Positions 17,538 through 26,801 of a stretch of 59,308 nt of DNA are shown here, piece after piece. Each line of letters begins with the position of its first letter. Within the stretch, counting starts at the first letter, position 1. The notes below the pieces were generated by a model. It had not been told where the DNA came from and made no database searches. It worked only from the letters and a program-made list of their open reading frames with translations. The position numbers and the translations under genes are program-made. Source of the stretch: Rivularia sp. MS3 (GTDB lineage: Bacteria > Cyanobacteriota > Cyanobacteriia > Cyanobacteriales > Nostocaceae); contig JAHCMI010000059.1 of NCBI GenBank assembly GCA_019192545.1, positions 1-59,308 of the forward strand. Reading direction: 5' to 3'.

Positions 17538-18389
17538 ATGGAAACTCCGCAGCACGATTACATCACAACTAATGGGATAAAGCTACATTACGTTACTCAA
17601 GGTAGCGGCCCTTTAATGCTGATGCTGCATGGTTTTCCTGAGTTTTGGTATTCTTGGCGATATCAAATTCCCGAATTTGCTGCGGATTTTAAGGTAGTTG
17701 CTCCCGATTTACGAGGTTACAACGATAGCGATAAACCATCAGAACAATCGGCTTATGTAATGAAGGAGTTTGTCAAAGATGTTGAAGGTATGATTCGCGG
17801 TTTAGGATATGAAAAGTGCGTGCTTGTAGGTCATGATTGGGGAGGAGGCATTGCTTGGAATTTTGCTTATGCTTATCCGCAAATGGTAGAGCGATTAATC
17901 GTGATGAATCATCCCCATTATGCAAAACTCTCTGAAGGTTTCCGAACACCTCAACAATTGCGACGTAGCTGGTATGTATTCTTGTTCCAACTTCCGATAA
18001 TTCCAGAATTATTTGTTCAATCTCAAGATTACAAATTTATTGAGGATGCTTTTTTAGGTATGGCTGTCGATAAAAGCACTTTTACTAAGGAAGATATCGA
18101 CGCTTATAAAAATGCCATAAAGAAACCAGGAGCTTTGAGTGCAACAATCAATTACTACCGAAATGTTTTTAGTACTCAAATGTTGAATCAAAATTGGAGC
18201 ATACTGGAAGTTCCAACTTTGATGATTTGGGGAGAAGAAGATACTGCATTAGGAAAAGAATTAACCTACGCAACCCAAGATTACGTCAAAGATTTTCAAA
18301 TTAGATATATTCCTAACTGTAGTCACTGGGTACAGCAAGAACAGCCGCAATTAGTAAATCAGTATATGCGAGAATTTCTCAGGGCTTGA
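17538..18389 (+). CDS. Epoxide hydrolase-like alpha/beta hydrolase
   Basis: A 283-residue alpha/beta hydrolase. It has the HGFPEFWYSWR oxyanion region near residue 31, the nucleophile Asp in VGHDWGGGIAWN near residue 97, an acid in WGEEDTALG near residue 232, and the catalytic His in NCSHWVQQEQP near residue 262. An Asp nucleophile with HGFPE is typical of soluble epoxide hydrolases and haloalkane dehalogenases. Epoxide hydrolase is more likely, because the Trp patterns of dehalogenases are not obvious. It is monocistronic. Confidence 0.88.
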   Translation: METPQHDYITTNGIKLHYVTQGSGPLMLMLHGFPEFWYSWRYQIPEFAADFKVVAPDLRGYNDSDKPSEQSAYVMKEFVKDVEGMIRGLGYEKCVLVGHDWGGGIAWNFAYAYPQMVERLIVMNHPHYAKLSEGFRTPQQLRRSWYVFLFQLPIIPELFVQSQDYKFIEDAFLGMAVDKSTFTKEDIDAYKNAIKKPGALSATINYYRNVFSTQMLNQNWSILEVPTLMIWGEEDTALGKELTYATQDYVKDFQIRYIPNCSHWVQQEQPQLVNQYMREFLRA

Positions 18390-18663
18390 TTTGATTTGTA
18401 TTTTCTGCGATCGCGGTTTGCAAACTGATTAGATAAGGATGATAGACAAATTCACGTATTCAGCTTATTAATATTATGTACTTAATCTTTTTTTAAACTC
18501 CCATTATCATACAAATCACAAATATTATCTAAATAATTTTTGAGTTTATTGCGAAAATATTTGATATCAACTAATTACTTCGGGAGATGTATTGTTTTGT
18601 CAAAAACGTACATATAGAATTATTAAAAATTTAATTTGTCTGTGTTTTGCAAACAATAATAAA

Positions 18664-20313
18664 ATGAACTCGCCATTAAGTTTATTGACAGAACCGTTTT
18701 TACAATTTCCGACTCAAACTTCAATTAAAGTTGTCTGGTTCACCGAATTTATGGGTGAAGGACATGCAGTTTCCTACGGCAGTAACTTATTAGAAAGTGT
18801 TTTTACCAAAAACATTAGACCAATTCATTTAAGGGAAGATAGATACTCGCGAGTCGGAAACCAAACGGCAGACGGGCAAGTTTATGAAAAACCAGTTTTA
18901 CGAGAAATTTGGCGGCATGAGGCTTACTTAACAGATTTAACTCCGGGCAAAAGAATTTCTTATCGAATTACAAGTATTGCTGAAGATAACGAGCTAATTA
19001 GCAGTCGCACATTTACTCTTGAGCCTGCTCCACTACCTGGCAAACCCCTAAAGATTTTATTAACCTCCGACCATCAGATTAAGCCGATGGTAGCAGCTAA
19101 CTTACAAAAAGTTAGAGAAACTTTTAAGCGAATAGACGCGGTTTTCTTTGCTGGGGATTTAGTTAACATACCCGATCGTGCCAGTGAATGGTTTGATGAT
19201 AATCGCGGCAATGCTTTCTTTCCTTGTTTGCAAGGACGTGCTAAATACATCATGAACTACGATGGCGAAGAGATAACTTACAAGGGGGGACAAATTATTC
19301 AAAACGCTCCTATATTTCCCTGTATTGGCAATCATGAAGTTATGGGAAGATTTTATACGGAGAAAAGTCTGAATGAAGAATTCAACGATACAATTCCTCG
19401 GGATGTTGCGAGGGAACTGTACGGGGAAGAATCATTAATAGATAATTCTTTTAATACCGATACCTTTGAGAAAATATTTAGTTTACCGGAAACAGAAACA
19501 GGTCAAAAAGGTTACTATGCCGTGAGTTTTGGCGATATACGTCTAATAGTTTTATATGTAACTAATATGTGGCGATATCCTAGGACAGAAAACTCTCGTA
19601 GAGGAAAATATGCAGAACCGCAAGCGGAATTAAACCATCCGGAGAATTGGGGATACGGGCAGCATATTTACGAACCAATTGCTAAAGGCAGTACTCAATA
19701 TAATTGGCTTGTTAAAGAACTCAACAGCGTCGAATATCAGCAAGCTAAATATAAGGTAGTGATGTTTCATCATCCTCCCCACACTTTAGGAGATAATATT
19801 GTACCTGCTTACACTGACCCAGTACAAATAATAGAAAAGGACGACAACGGTAATGTAACATCGGTACGATATGAATATCCTAAAGACAAAGATTATATCA
19901 ACCGCGATTTAATACCCTTATTAGAAGAAGCAAAAGTACAGTTAGTCTTTTACGGACATTCTCATTTATGGAATCGTTTTGTAAGTTCTAATGGAATGCA
20001 TTTCTTGGAATCATCAAATGTAGGTAATTCCTACGGTGCGGCATATGGAGATAGAAAACGAACTAATTTGCCAGATAACCATAATGATAATTATACAGAA
20101 ACTGGCGACCCTTACGGATTAGAACCGGTAGTACCGACAATTGCTCCACTTCTTGACGAAAACGGAAAGCCCCTACCTTATATTGCCAGTAACGAGATTA
20201 CCGTTTTCAGCGTCTTCGATACAGAACAAGGTACTGTCAGTAGTTATCGTTTTGATACCAGTAAACCAAACTCTGAAGTCATTAAGTTTGATGAGTTTCG
20301 GTTGAAAAGTTAG
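18664..20313 (+). CDS. Calcineurin-like metallophosphoesterase with purple-acid-phosphatase-like N-domain
   Basis: About 549 residues. An N-terminal fibronectin-like region (TSIKVVWFTEFMGE, LTDLTPGKRISYRI) precedes a binuclear-metal phosphoesterase domain. The motifs, in order, are LLTSDHQIK, FFAGDLV, CIGNHEVMG, MFHHPP and VFYGHSHLW, which gives the full D/GD/GNH/H/GHxH set. This layout resembles purple acid phosphatases. No signal peptide is seen from the ATG at 18664, which I prefer over the upstream TTG at 18592. The final codons and stop (LKS, TAG) run into an agttagg heptamer array. Confidence 0.88.
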   Translation: MNSPLSLLTEPFLQFPTQTSIKVVWFTEFMGEGHAVSYGSNLLESVFTKNIRPIHLREDRYSRVGNQTADGQVYEKPVLREIWRHEAYLTDLTPGKRISYRITSIAEDNELISSRTFTLEPAPLPGKPLKILLTSDHQIKPMVAANLQKVRETFKRIDAVFFAGDLVNIPDRASEWFDDNRGNAFFPCLQGRAKYIMNYDGEEITYKGGQIIQNAPIFPCIGNHEVMGRFYTEKSLNEEFNDTIPRDVARELYGEESLIDNSFNTDTFEKIFSLPETETGQKGYYAVSFGDIRLIVLYVTNMWRYPRTENSRRGKYAEPQAELNHPENWGYGQHIYEPIAKGSTQYNWLVKELNSVEYQQAKYKVVMFHHPPHTLGDNIVPAYTDPVQIIEKDDNGNVTSVRYEYPKDKDYINRDLIPLLEEAKVQLVFYGHSHLWNRFVSSNGMHFLESSNVGNSYGAAYGDRKRTNLPDNHNDNYTETGDPYGLEPVVPTIAPLLDENGKPLPYIASNEITVFSVFDTEQGTVSSYRFDTSKPNSEVIKFDEFRLKS

Positions 20314-20339
20314 GAGTCAGGAGTTAGGAGTTAAGAGTT
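20308..20339. repeat. Heptamer repeat agttagg forming the 3' end of the phosphoesterase gene
   Basis: Units agttagg, agtcagg, agttagg and agttaag lie head to tail. The first unit supplies the last Ser codon and the TAG stop (20311-20313) of the metallophosphoesterase. The reverse complement of the same heptamer recurs at about 20500-20527. Confidence 0.9.
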
Positions 20340-20530
20340 GTAAATTATCAATAAATAGTGACTAGTTTGATAATTTTTTCAATTTATTTTTGTAGTGAAG
20401 CATTTTGAACACATTTTTGCTAGCAAGCATGATGCTTTCACTATTAGCCAAATGTTTAACGCACAAATTAGTATATCCATAACTTTCACTTCTTTATTCT
20501 TAACTCCTAACTCCTAACTCCTAACTCAAA

Positions 20531-23500
20531 TTAAATCATCATGCGTATTTTAGAACCATCTTGAGTTTTATTTACTTCAATGCGAGCGGCGAAGGCTTCT
20601 TTTAGGTGAGGCATATGAGTTACTGTGAGGATACAGGCAAAATCGGGAGCTATGGCATTGATTGCTGCGATTAATCTGTCGCATCCTTCGTTATCTTGAG
20701 TACCGAATCCTTCATCAACTATCAGTAATTGCAATGCTGCTCCGGCTCGCTGCGCTAGTAATTTGGCTAATGCTAAACGAATTGCAAAGTTAATTCTGAA
20801 AGCTTCTCCGCCAGAATAGGTTTCGTAGGCTCTGGTGCCTCTAGCATCGGCGATTAAAATATCTAAGGTGTCTATTAATTTTGCGTTTTTCTTTTTGGCT
20901 TTACTGGTTTTCCCCGCCCTCTGTGTAACGAATTGTACGTGTAGTTGATTGGCACTTAATCGAGAAAGCAGTTGATTTGTCTCGGCTTCAAGCTGCGGCA
21001 ACACGTTTTCAATCATTAATGCCTGGATACCATTTTTACCAAATGCCTGAGCTAATTCCTGATACACCCGCTGTTGCGATCGCACTGTTTTTAGTTGCTG
21101 TTGCTTTTCGGTATGCTGGACTTGCAAATTTTCTAAATATTGAGACTGTTGCTGTAAACGTCCTAAATAGCCGAGCTTATCATCAAGTTGACGACGGCGG
21201 TTAGCTAGCTTCTGTTCTAAATCTTGAATTTGAGCGGTGGGGTTGGTGGTTTGTTCCAACTGAGCAACAATACCGTTAATATTTGTTGCTAACTGTTGTT
21301 TTTCGCTCAACCTAGCTTTTAAAGCTTCCTCTACATGTTGCGATCGCTTTTTAATTTCCGGATATTGAGAAAGAGCCGAAACTAACTGCTGATGTTGCAA
21401 ATGCCAAGATTGAGCTTGTTTTACATCTATGCGAATTTGGTTATGACGTTCGTTATCGTAACCCATGTTAACAATTTGATTTTCCAAATCTTTGATTGCT
21501 CGGGCAATTTCGGAATCGACTTGCTCTACCTCGATTTGATGTTCTAATTGATTAATCGTTGCTTGAATTTCGGGTTTTCTTGCTGCTAAGTGCGCTTGTC
21601 GCTTGCGTGCATCTTTTATTTGCCCTTGTTTAATTTCCGCCCATCGCCATTTTTCAACTTCGCTACGAGCTAAAGCATGATTCTGTTCGTTGTAGTCAAG
21701 CTGTTGTAGATACTCTTCTAACTCCTGCAATTCTTGTTGCTTTTGCGGCGCATAATCACCTAAACGCAAAGTTGTTTCTAATCTCTCCTTTTCATCAGTA
21801 ATTTGCTGTATCTGTTTGTCAACTTCACTAGTTGCTTGCAGTTGCGCGGCTAATTCTCCTTTTTGCTCGCGTAAAGCTTCATAAGGAGATAATTTACTAT
21901 TAACACTGCGGTATTCTTGCCTAAAAAGCTGAATTTCTCGCTCTGAGACTGCTAGCTGTTCGCGGAATACCCATAATTGCCCTTGAGTATCGTTGTATTC
22001 AACCTCGGTTTTATCTACTACCCGATTCCAGTGATGCTCGTCTAAAGGGCGCTCGCACAAAGGACAAATCGCATCAGGGTTTTGCAACATTTGCAATTTT
22101 TGCTCTAACTCTCCTAATAGACGCTCGTATTCGCGCTGCTGAGCGTGCAAACGCTCCATAAAACTCCGTTTTTCGAGTCCTTTTTCCTGTAGTCTTTGCA
22201 GATAAACCTTATCTTTATCTAACTGTTCAATCTTCGTTTCTACCTCCATAACCGCTTGCTGGATTTGCGGTTGTCTGCGAGATTGGTTTTGCAATTGTCT
22301 GTGGGTAGTTTCGAGTTGTTCAACTCGCGCTACTATTCCTGCTTGAGTGCGATGCAGTTCGGTTTGTAATGTAGAGCGCTGCTGCAACAAAGGAGAAACC
22401 TGCATTTGCAAATTATCTAAATGATTTAAATGCCCGCGAGCTGCTTTCAATTTTTCTAGCGCTGTATCCACGTCACCAGTATGCTTGAGAGTCCGCTCGA
22501 TATCTTTTTCCTGCTGCTGTAGCGCTTCTAATTGCGCTTGAGATTGCTGCAACTGCCGCTCAATTCCTTGAATATGCTTGGTCAAATGCTGCTGTTTTTG
22601 CTGGAGCAATTGAGAAGCACGGGTATATTGTGCAAACAAAGCTGCCATTGATTCTTCTTCAGATTGCAGAGTTTGATAATGGGCATATCCGGCTTTAATT
22701 TCTGCTTCTCGATTTAATAATTTTTCTAAAGAATCAAGCTGAGTTTTCAAACTCAATTGCTCGCCTTCGAGACGCTTGCTATCTTGAGTGAGATTATTAT
22801 ACTGCTGACGAACGAAATGTAATTGCTCTTCCCAACCTTGTCGCTGGTGTTGGATAACCTGCAAATTTTGCAGCCCAATATTATCAAAACCCTGTAACTT
22901 TTGTAGTTCGTTGAGTTCGGCTTCTAGTTCGGTTCTTTGTTGAGCAATAGTTTCTTGCTGTTGGAGTTGAGTTTTGATCGAGCTTAAGGTACGCTCTAAT
23001 TCTTCTCCTCGCGCTTTTAACTGACGGGATAATTCTTTAGCTTTGTCTTCGAGTTCGTCGTACTGATTTAACTTTAATAATTCGGCTAAAATCTCTTTAC
23101 GTTCGCTTGGACGTTTGAGCATGAACTCATCAGCTCGCCCCTGACGTAAGTAAGCAGAATTGATAAAAGTATCGTAATCGAGCTTAATATGACTCAGAAT
23201 TACTTCTTGAGTCGCCCTTAAACCTTTGCTTGTCAGGGACTTAAACCCTTCTTGGGTTTCAATCTGAAACTCTAAAGCGCTGCTTGAACCCCGACGGCGA
23301 GTCCGAATTACTCTGTAAGTTTCTCCGTTGGCTTCAAAAGTAAAATCGACTCGGACATCTTTGGCCCCAGTATGGATAATATCATCCTCTGAAGCGGCTC
23401 TGCTTTCACCCCAAACTACCCAGGTGATAGCCTCTAAAAGCGAAGACTTGCCAGCTCCATTAGAGCCACAAATACAGGCCGTATGCAATCCGCTAAAATC

Positions 23501-23557
23501 TAAACTTGCATCTTGATAACTAAGAAAGTTTTTTAATGTTACTTGTACCGGAATCAT
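20531..23557 (-). CDS. sbcC: SbcC/Rad50-type SMC exonuclease subunit
   Basis: A 1008-residue SMC-like ATPase for DNA double-strand end and hairpin processing. Walker A is GSNGAGKSSL (residues 31-40). Two long Gln/Glu/Leu-rich coiled coils flank a zinc hook CPLCERPL near residue 500. The ABC signature YSGGEAFRINFAIRLALAKL is near residue 914, and Walker B LLIVDEGFGTQD is near residue 942. Its usual nuclease partner SbcD (Mre11) is not in the window. It is convergent with the metallophosphoesterase, whose motifs do not look like SbcD. The protein appears complete. Confidence 0.95.
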   Translation of the reverse strand: MIPVQVTLKNFLSYQDASLDFSGLHTACICGSNGAGKSSLLEAITWVVWGESRAASEDDIIHTGAKDVRVDFTFEANGETYRVIRTRRRGSSSALEFQIETQEGFKSLTSKGLRATQEVILSHIKLDYDTFINSAYLRQGRADEFMLKRPSERKEILAELLKLNQYDELEDKAKELSRQLKARGEELERTLSSIKTQLQQQETIAQQRTELEAELNELQKLQGFDNIGLQNLQVIQHQRQGWEEQLHFVRQQYNNLTQDSKRLEGEQLSLKTQLDSLEKLLNREAEIKAGYAHYQTLQSEEESMAALFAQYTRASQLLQQKQQHLTKHIQGIERQLQQSQAQLEALQQQEKDIERTLKHTGDVDTALEKLKAARGHLNHLDNLQMQVSPLLQQRSTLQTELHRTQAGIVARVEQLETTHRQLQNQSRRQPQIQQAVMEVETKIEQLDKDKVYLQRLQEKGLEKRSFMERLHAQQREYERLLGELEQKLQMLQNPDAICPLCERPLDEHHWNRVVDKTEVEYNDTQGQLWVFREQLAVSEREIQLFRQEYRSVNSKLSPYEALREQKGELAAQLQATSEVDKQIQQITDEKERLETTLRLGDYAPQKQQELQELEEYLQQLDYNEQNHALARSEVEKWRWAEIKQGQIKDARKRQAHLAARKPEIQATINQLEHQIEVEQVDSEIARAIKDLENQIVNMGYDNERHNQIRIDVKQAQSWHLQHQQLVSALSQYPEIKKRSQHVEEALKARLSEKQQLATNINGIVAQLEQTTNPTAQIQDLEQKLANRRRQLDDKLGYLGRLQQQSQYLENLQVQHTEKQQQLKTVRSQQRVYQELAQAFGKNGIQALMIENVLPQLEAETNQLLSRLSANQLHVQFVTQRAGKTSKAKKKNAKLIDTLDILIADARGTRAYETYSGGEAFRINFAIRLALAKLLAQRAGAALQLLIVDEGFGTQDNEGCDRLIAAINAIAPDFACILTVTHMPHLKEAFAARIEVNKTQDGSKIRMMI

Positions 23558-23970
23558 TTAGGCTACAGGAGAGCTATGACTTTGTATTAATAGCAGTACA
23601 TATGCTGTTTCTGTAGTCTAACTATGTAGAAATATTCTTTCTAGTTTTTAATCCCTCATTTTTACAAAACTTAACATTTTTGCTAGTTTTTGTTTCCTAT
23701 TAAGCAAAATATTTTTTCTTTGTCAGCGAAAAATAATATTTAGAATAGGCATATAAGGAGTTATAAGTTAAGAGTTAGGAATTAGGAATTAGGAATAATA
23801 AACCATAGCTATGGTTTTCATTTTGAAATCTTGTTCTTTAATTACTTTGACTCTAAGGGATACGTATAAATTTTAAATCCAAAATCTCAACAAAAACCTA
23901 TCCGTAACTAAAATCTCAAATTTCTCATTTTTGTCATTACCAACTCCTAACTCCCAACTCCTAAGTGCAT
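23558..23970. other. AT-rich spacer with heptamer remnants
   Basis: About 410 bases lie between sbcC and the TPR-like gene. It contains heptamer-like runs (agttaagagttaggaattagg at about 23767, and ctaactcccaactcct at about 23944). The sbcC promoter side is free of repeats. No gene was seen. Confidence 0.55.
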
Positions 23971-24756
23971 TCAGTCTTTTTTCGGGAATTGTATTTGATT
24001 TCCTTGGGGCGTAACCACTACTTTTCCACCTAAAGCTTCGATTTCACGAATTGCTCTTTCATAGGTTTGTTTATCGGTGCCGTGACTTAACACCATACCC
24101 CAAGCAGATATTTGAGCATATTTACTATCAGGATTTGTTTTCAGAAATTCAGCAGTTCTTCTTGAAACTGATTGTGCCAACCTGCTTTCTTCGTTTGAAT
24201 GTTCGGAAGCCCATTCGGAAGCTTTAGTAAAAGATTTGATTGCTGCTTGAGAGTCTCCTAAGAATAGTAGCTCATCAATTGCTTTGTAGCGCCATACATA
24301 GTAAGAATTTTCGGGAACCCAAGGGTTAAGAGACTGTAATGCATTATTCATAATATTTACAGACTTTTCTGGCATCCCGGCATACATAGAAGTGCTTGCA
24401 GAAAGTGCCAAATAGGCATTTACAAACCGAGGGTCGCGCTTTAAAATAACTTCAAAATATTGCGGACTTAATCCATAACCCGTTTTTTTACGAATTTCAT
24501 CATCTCCGAAATATTGTAAAAAATTAAGATATATCCAATTTGCAATTAAGTTATCATAGCCAAATGTAGGAATTTTTTTGAGAAGTTTTAGACGGACTTG
24601 TTCCGCGTTGATTTCTCTTTCTAAGGCTTCTACGGAAGTAGTTGGTTTGTCAGAGAGCAATTTTTGCATTCGCGGAAATTGTAACAAACTAACTGCAAAT
24701 AAGCATAAACAGGCTACACTTGACGAGGTAATGACTTGACGAGATAGAGCGAGCAT
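23971..24756 (-). CDS. Exported or membrane-anchored TPR-like protein, conserved in cyanobacteria
   Basis: A 261-residue protein. The N-terminal hydrophobic segment (VITSSSVACLCLFAVSLL) looks like a signal anchor or signal peptide. Helical repeats follow, of TPR-like appearance: YFEVILKRDPRFVNAYLALS, KSVNIMNNALQSLNPWVPEN and QAAIKSFTKASEWASEH. The pattern suggests a periplasmic or membrane scaffold protein. No specific family was recognised beyond uncharacterised cyanobacterial proteins. A 459-bp spacer separates it from the divergent gene pair. Confidence 0.75.
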   Translation of the reverse strand: MLALSRQVITSSSVACLCLFAVSLLQFPRMQKLLSDKPTTSVEALEREINAEQVRLKLLKKIPTFGYDNLIANWIYLNFLQYFGDDEIRKKTGYGLSPQYFEVILKRDPRFVNAYLALSASTSMYAGMPEKSVNIMNNALQSLNPWVPENSYYVWRYKAIDELLFLGDSQAAIKSFTKASEWASEHSNEESRLAQSVSRRTAEFLKTNPDSKYAQISAWGMVLSHGTDKQTYERAIREIEALGGKVVVTPQGNQIQFPKKD

Positions 24757-25215
24757 TGTGAGGAAGGACTAAAAGGTATTGTATTACTACCTCATAGTTC
24801 CCTCATACCTGGTAAAAGTAACAGGTTCGATTCCGCAAAGCTGATTGCAGTTTGGTGTTTGTCTGACCGAACTAAAACATCATAGAGGGATTTGAATTGT
24901 TGCTTTGCAGCTTAAGAGGGGATTTTATAGTATCTTACATTCTTGTTGGTTTTGAACTAACATCCCCGATTTTTTCGACTCCAGTCGAGTTATTAGTCTG
25001 TAAAAAGCTATTATGACTACTTCAGTCATATATAGTTTTGTAGAAAATAGACAAACGTATTAATGGTACTTACCGACTTTGCTTCTTTCCCGGATAACTT
25101 AAACGGTGAATAGAAACATCAAATTATGTGCCTCTTACCGGCGGAGTCTATTGAAAGCAAGCACATTCTTCGGTTTGAATGACTGTATTTGGACAAGATT
25201 TGAAACTTAGTAATC
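24757..25215. other. Divergent promoter region
   Basis: About 460 bases lie between the TPR-like gene (minus) and the zinc-ribbon/winged-helix pair (plus). No ORF or RNA gene was recognised. A T-loop-like ggttcga at 24824 is not part of a foldable tRNA. The long leader before the ATG at 25216 could hold regulatory sequence. Confidence 0.5.
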
Positions 25216-25464
25216 ATGGCAAGCAAGACAATTAACGTTAGAGAATATACCGTTCGAGCGCACAAGCGCGAAATTCATACAAGGGTATTCTCGTTTGTAT
25301 GTAAAGAGTGCAACAAGCCTACAGAACGGGAAACTTATGGGCCTCGACCGCTTTATTGCGAAAAATGTCGTCCACCTCAACCGTCTTATCGCAAATCGAA
25401 TTCTAGGTCTAGCAAAGCTAAACCTAGAGCAATGAAATATAAAGGAGAGGCTGAAGTTAGTTGA
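25216..25464 (+). CDS. Small basic zinc-ribbon protein
   Basis: An 82-residue protein with two Cys pairs, CKEC and CEKC, separated by about 17 residues ([19 protein letters not shown], then YCEKCRPP). This is a classical zinc ribbon. The C-terminal half is Ser/Lys/Arg-rich ([14 protein letters not shown]) and likely binds nucleic acid. Its stop overlaps the TTG start of the next gene by four bases, indicating translational coupling. No named family recognised; a DNA- or RNA-binding accessory to the downstream winged-helix protein is the reasonable inference. Confidence 0.8.
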   Translation: MASKTINVREYTVRAHKREIHTRVFSFVCKECNKPTERETYGPRPLYCEKCRPPQPSYRKSNSRSSKAKPRAMKYKGEAEVS

Positions 25465-26552
25465 ATCAGAACCCTATGAAACCAGAGTCGCAGCAAAACT
25501 TTGAAACACCACCCCAAGCTTTACTCGAACCCCTGTTAGGTTTAAGAGAATATTATGCTCGCTTAGTACAAGAGTACGAGGTAAAGGTCACTACTGCCAG
25601 AATCCAACTTGCTCATATTGAAGCGCTGCTGTCTAATTCTTCCGCTTTAATCAACGGTAAAAGCTTCCCCGGTCTTGAGATACTCGATGTTACAGCAATT
25701 ACGCAAACATCCCCTTATCTATCTAAAGAAGCATTTGAATCTCAGCTTAAGGGTAGTAGTACTCAAGAAACTGATTTAGTGGAAAAAGGGGAAGATACCG
25801 AGTCTGAACCTGATGCTGGGGACGAAGCGGGTGCAACAGCTTTAGATGATGAAGATACCCAGCAAGAAAGTGAAGCAGATGAAACCGCTCAAGATTCTAA
25901 ACTTGAAAAAGCTTCATCGTCTAAGGGCAAATATAATGCGAAAAATAGCTCCGAAATTCAAATGTTGCCCGAATTTCGCCATATTTCCCGCATAGAAGCC
26001 ATAAAGCAGCTTTTAGAAGATAACAAAGCTAAAGTCTGTCACATCGATTTCGTTGTGCGATCGCTCTATGGAGATTTAGAATCAACTGCATTTAAAGTCG
26101 TTAAAGGTAGAGTCCATTCTTCTCTCACCCACGGTAAAGAACAAATGTACTGGGAGTCGGTTCCCGATGAGCCTGGTTGTTATACCTTGGATTTAAGTTT
26201 GGTAGTACCGCCTGGTAGCAAATCTAAATCTAAAAAATCTCGACCTAAAGCCAAGAAGCAGTTGGTTCCCCAGAGGACAAAAAAAATACCAATGCTTCCT
26301 CAGTATGAAGGTCAGTTTTTAATTGATGCTATTTCTTCATTTCTGGAAGATAATTCCGGCAAAATCTATTCTGTGAGTGAAATAATCGAACAGATTTATG
26401 GAGCGCTTGATGACGAAGAGATTAGAGACATGAAGATTCGCAGCATGGTGCTAGGGGAACTTTCCCGAGGTTACCGTATCGGCAGATTTGCCAGAGTCCC
26501 AAATAAATTGGGTTATTACACGTGGGATTTAGATACGGTAGATGCTGCTTAA
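25461..26552 (+). CDS. Tandem winged-helix-like protein with acidic linker
   Basis: A 363-residue protein. The N-terminal helix ([20 protein letters not shown], near residues 27-46) looks coiled-coil. It is followed by an acidic low-complexity linker (about residues 95-150, rich in E, D, S and T). Two similar domains then follow, at about residues 175-255 and 278-360. Each has a pattern of two helices, a basic third helix and a closing strand: [10 protein letters not shown]...GCYTLDL and [10 protein letters not shown]...GYYTWDL. This resembles HARE-HTH or other winged-helix domains. A Lys-rich segment lies between them. The start is TTG 25461, overlapping the upstream stop; ATG 25476 is an alternative. 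Function unknown. Confidence 0.75.
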   Translation: MNQNPMKPESQQNFETPPQALLEPLLGLREYYARLVQEYEVKVTTARIQLAHIEALLSNSSALINGKSFPGLEILDVTAITQTSPYLSKEAFESQLKGSSTQETDLVEKGEDTESEPDAGDEAGATALDDEDTQQESEADETAQDSKLEKASSSKGKYNAKNSSEIQMLPEFRHISRIEAIKQLLEDNKAKVCHIDFVVRSLYGDLESTAFKVVKGRVHSSLTHGKEQMYWESVPDEPGCYTLDLSLVVPPGSKSKSKKSRPKAKKQLVPQRTKKIPMLPQYEGQFLIDAISSFLEDNSGKIYSVSEIIEQIYGALDDEEIRDMKIRSMVLGELSRGYRIGRFARVPNKLGYYTWDLDTVDAA

Positions 26553-26593
26553 GTATCTTGCTCCATAGCTCAACGTGATATGCTTAACTCAAC

Positions 26594-26626
26594 AATGCCC
26601 GTGCTATTAATGGTGACGGGCATTTG
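26594..26626 (+). terminator. Probable terminator after the winged-helix gene
   Basis: The perfect 9-bp stem aatgcccgt / acgggcatt with a 13-base loop lies 40 bases after the stop codon. The tail tttgttgaata is only weakly T-rich, so it may be a weak terminator or an mRNA-stabilising hairpin. Confidence 0.55.
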
Positions 26627-26801
26627 TTGAATAAGAGATTTGGCATGTTATGTAGGGCGTGGGAAACCAAAAATTAAGAGGTGTCAGTAGAAATTAACAG
26701 CCAGAGTGATGAATTGTAAATTGCTGAGGATAAATAGGACTATTTAATGGTATGTCTGCATATAGATGTTATGTTTACAATATATGATATTTTTTCAGTC
26801 C

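Noticed and set aside
18664-23557. The metallophosphoesterase as the SbcD partner of the neighbouring SbcC
   Set aside because: The phosphoesterase has a purple-acid-phosphatase-like N-domain and lacks the SbcD/Mre11 layout; the genes are convergent, not an operon.
24821-24836. tRNA-like T-loop (ggttcgattcc) upstream of the zinc-ribbon gene
   Set aside because: The flanking bases do not form a T stem, and no anticodon arm or acceptor stem could be built around it.
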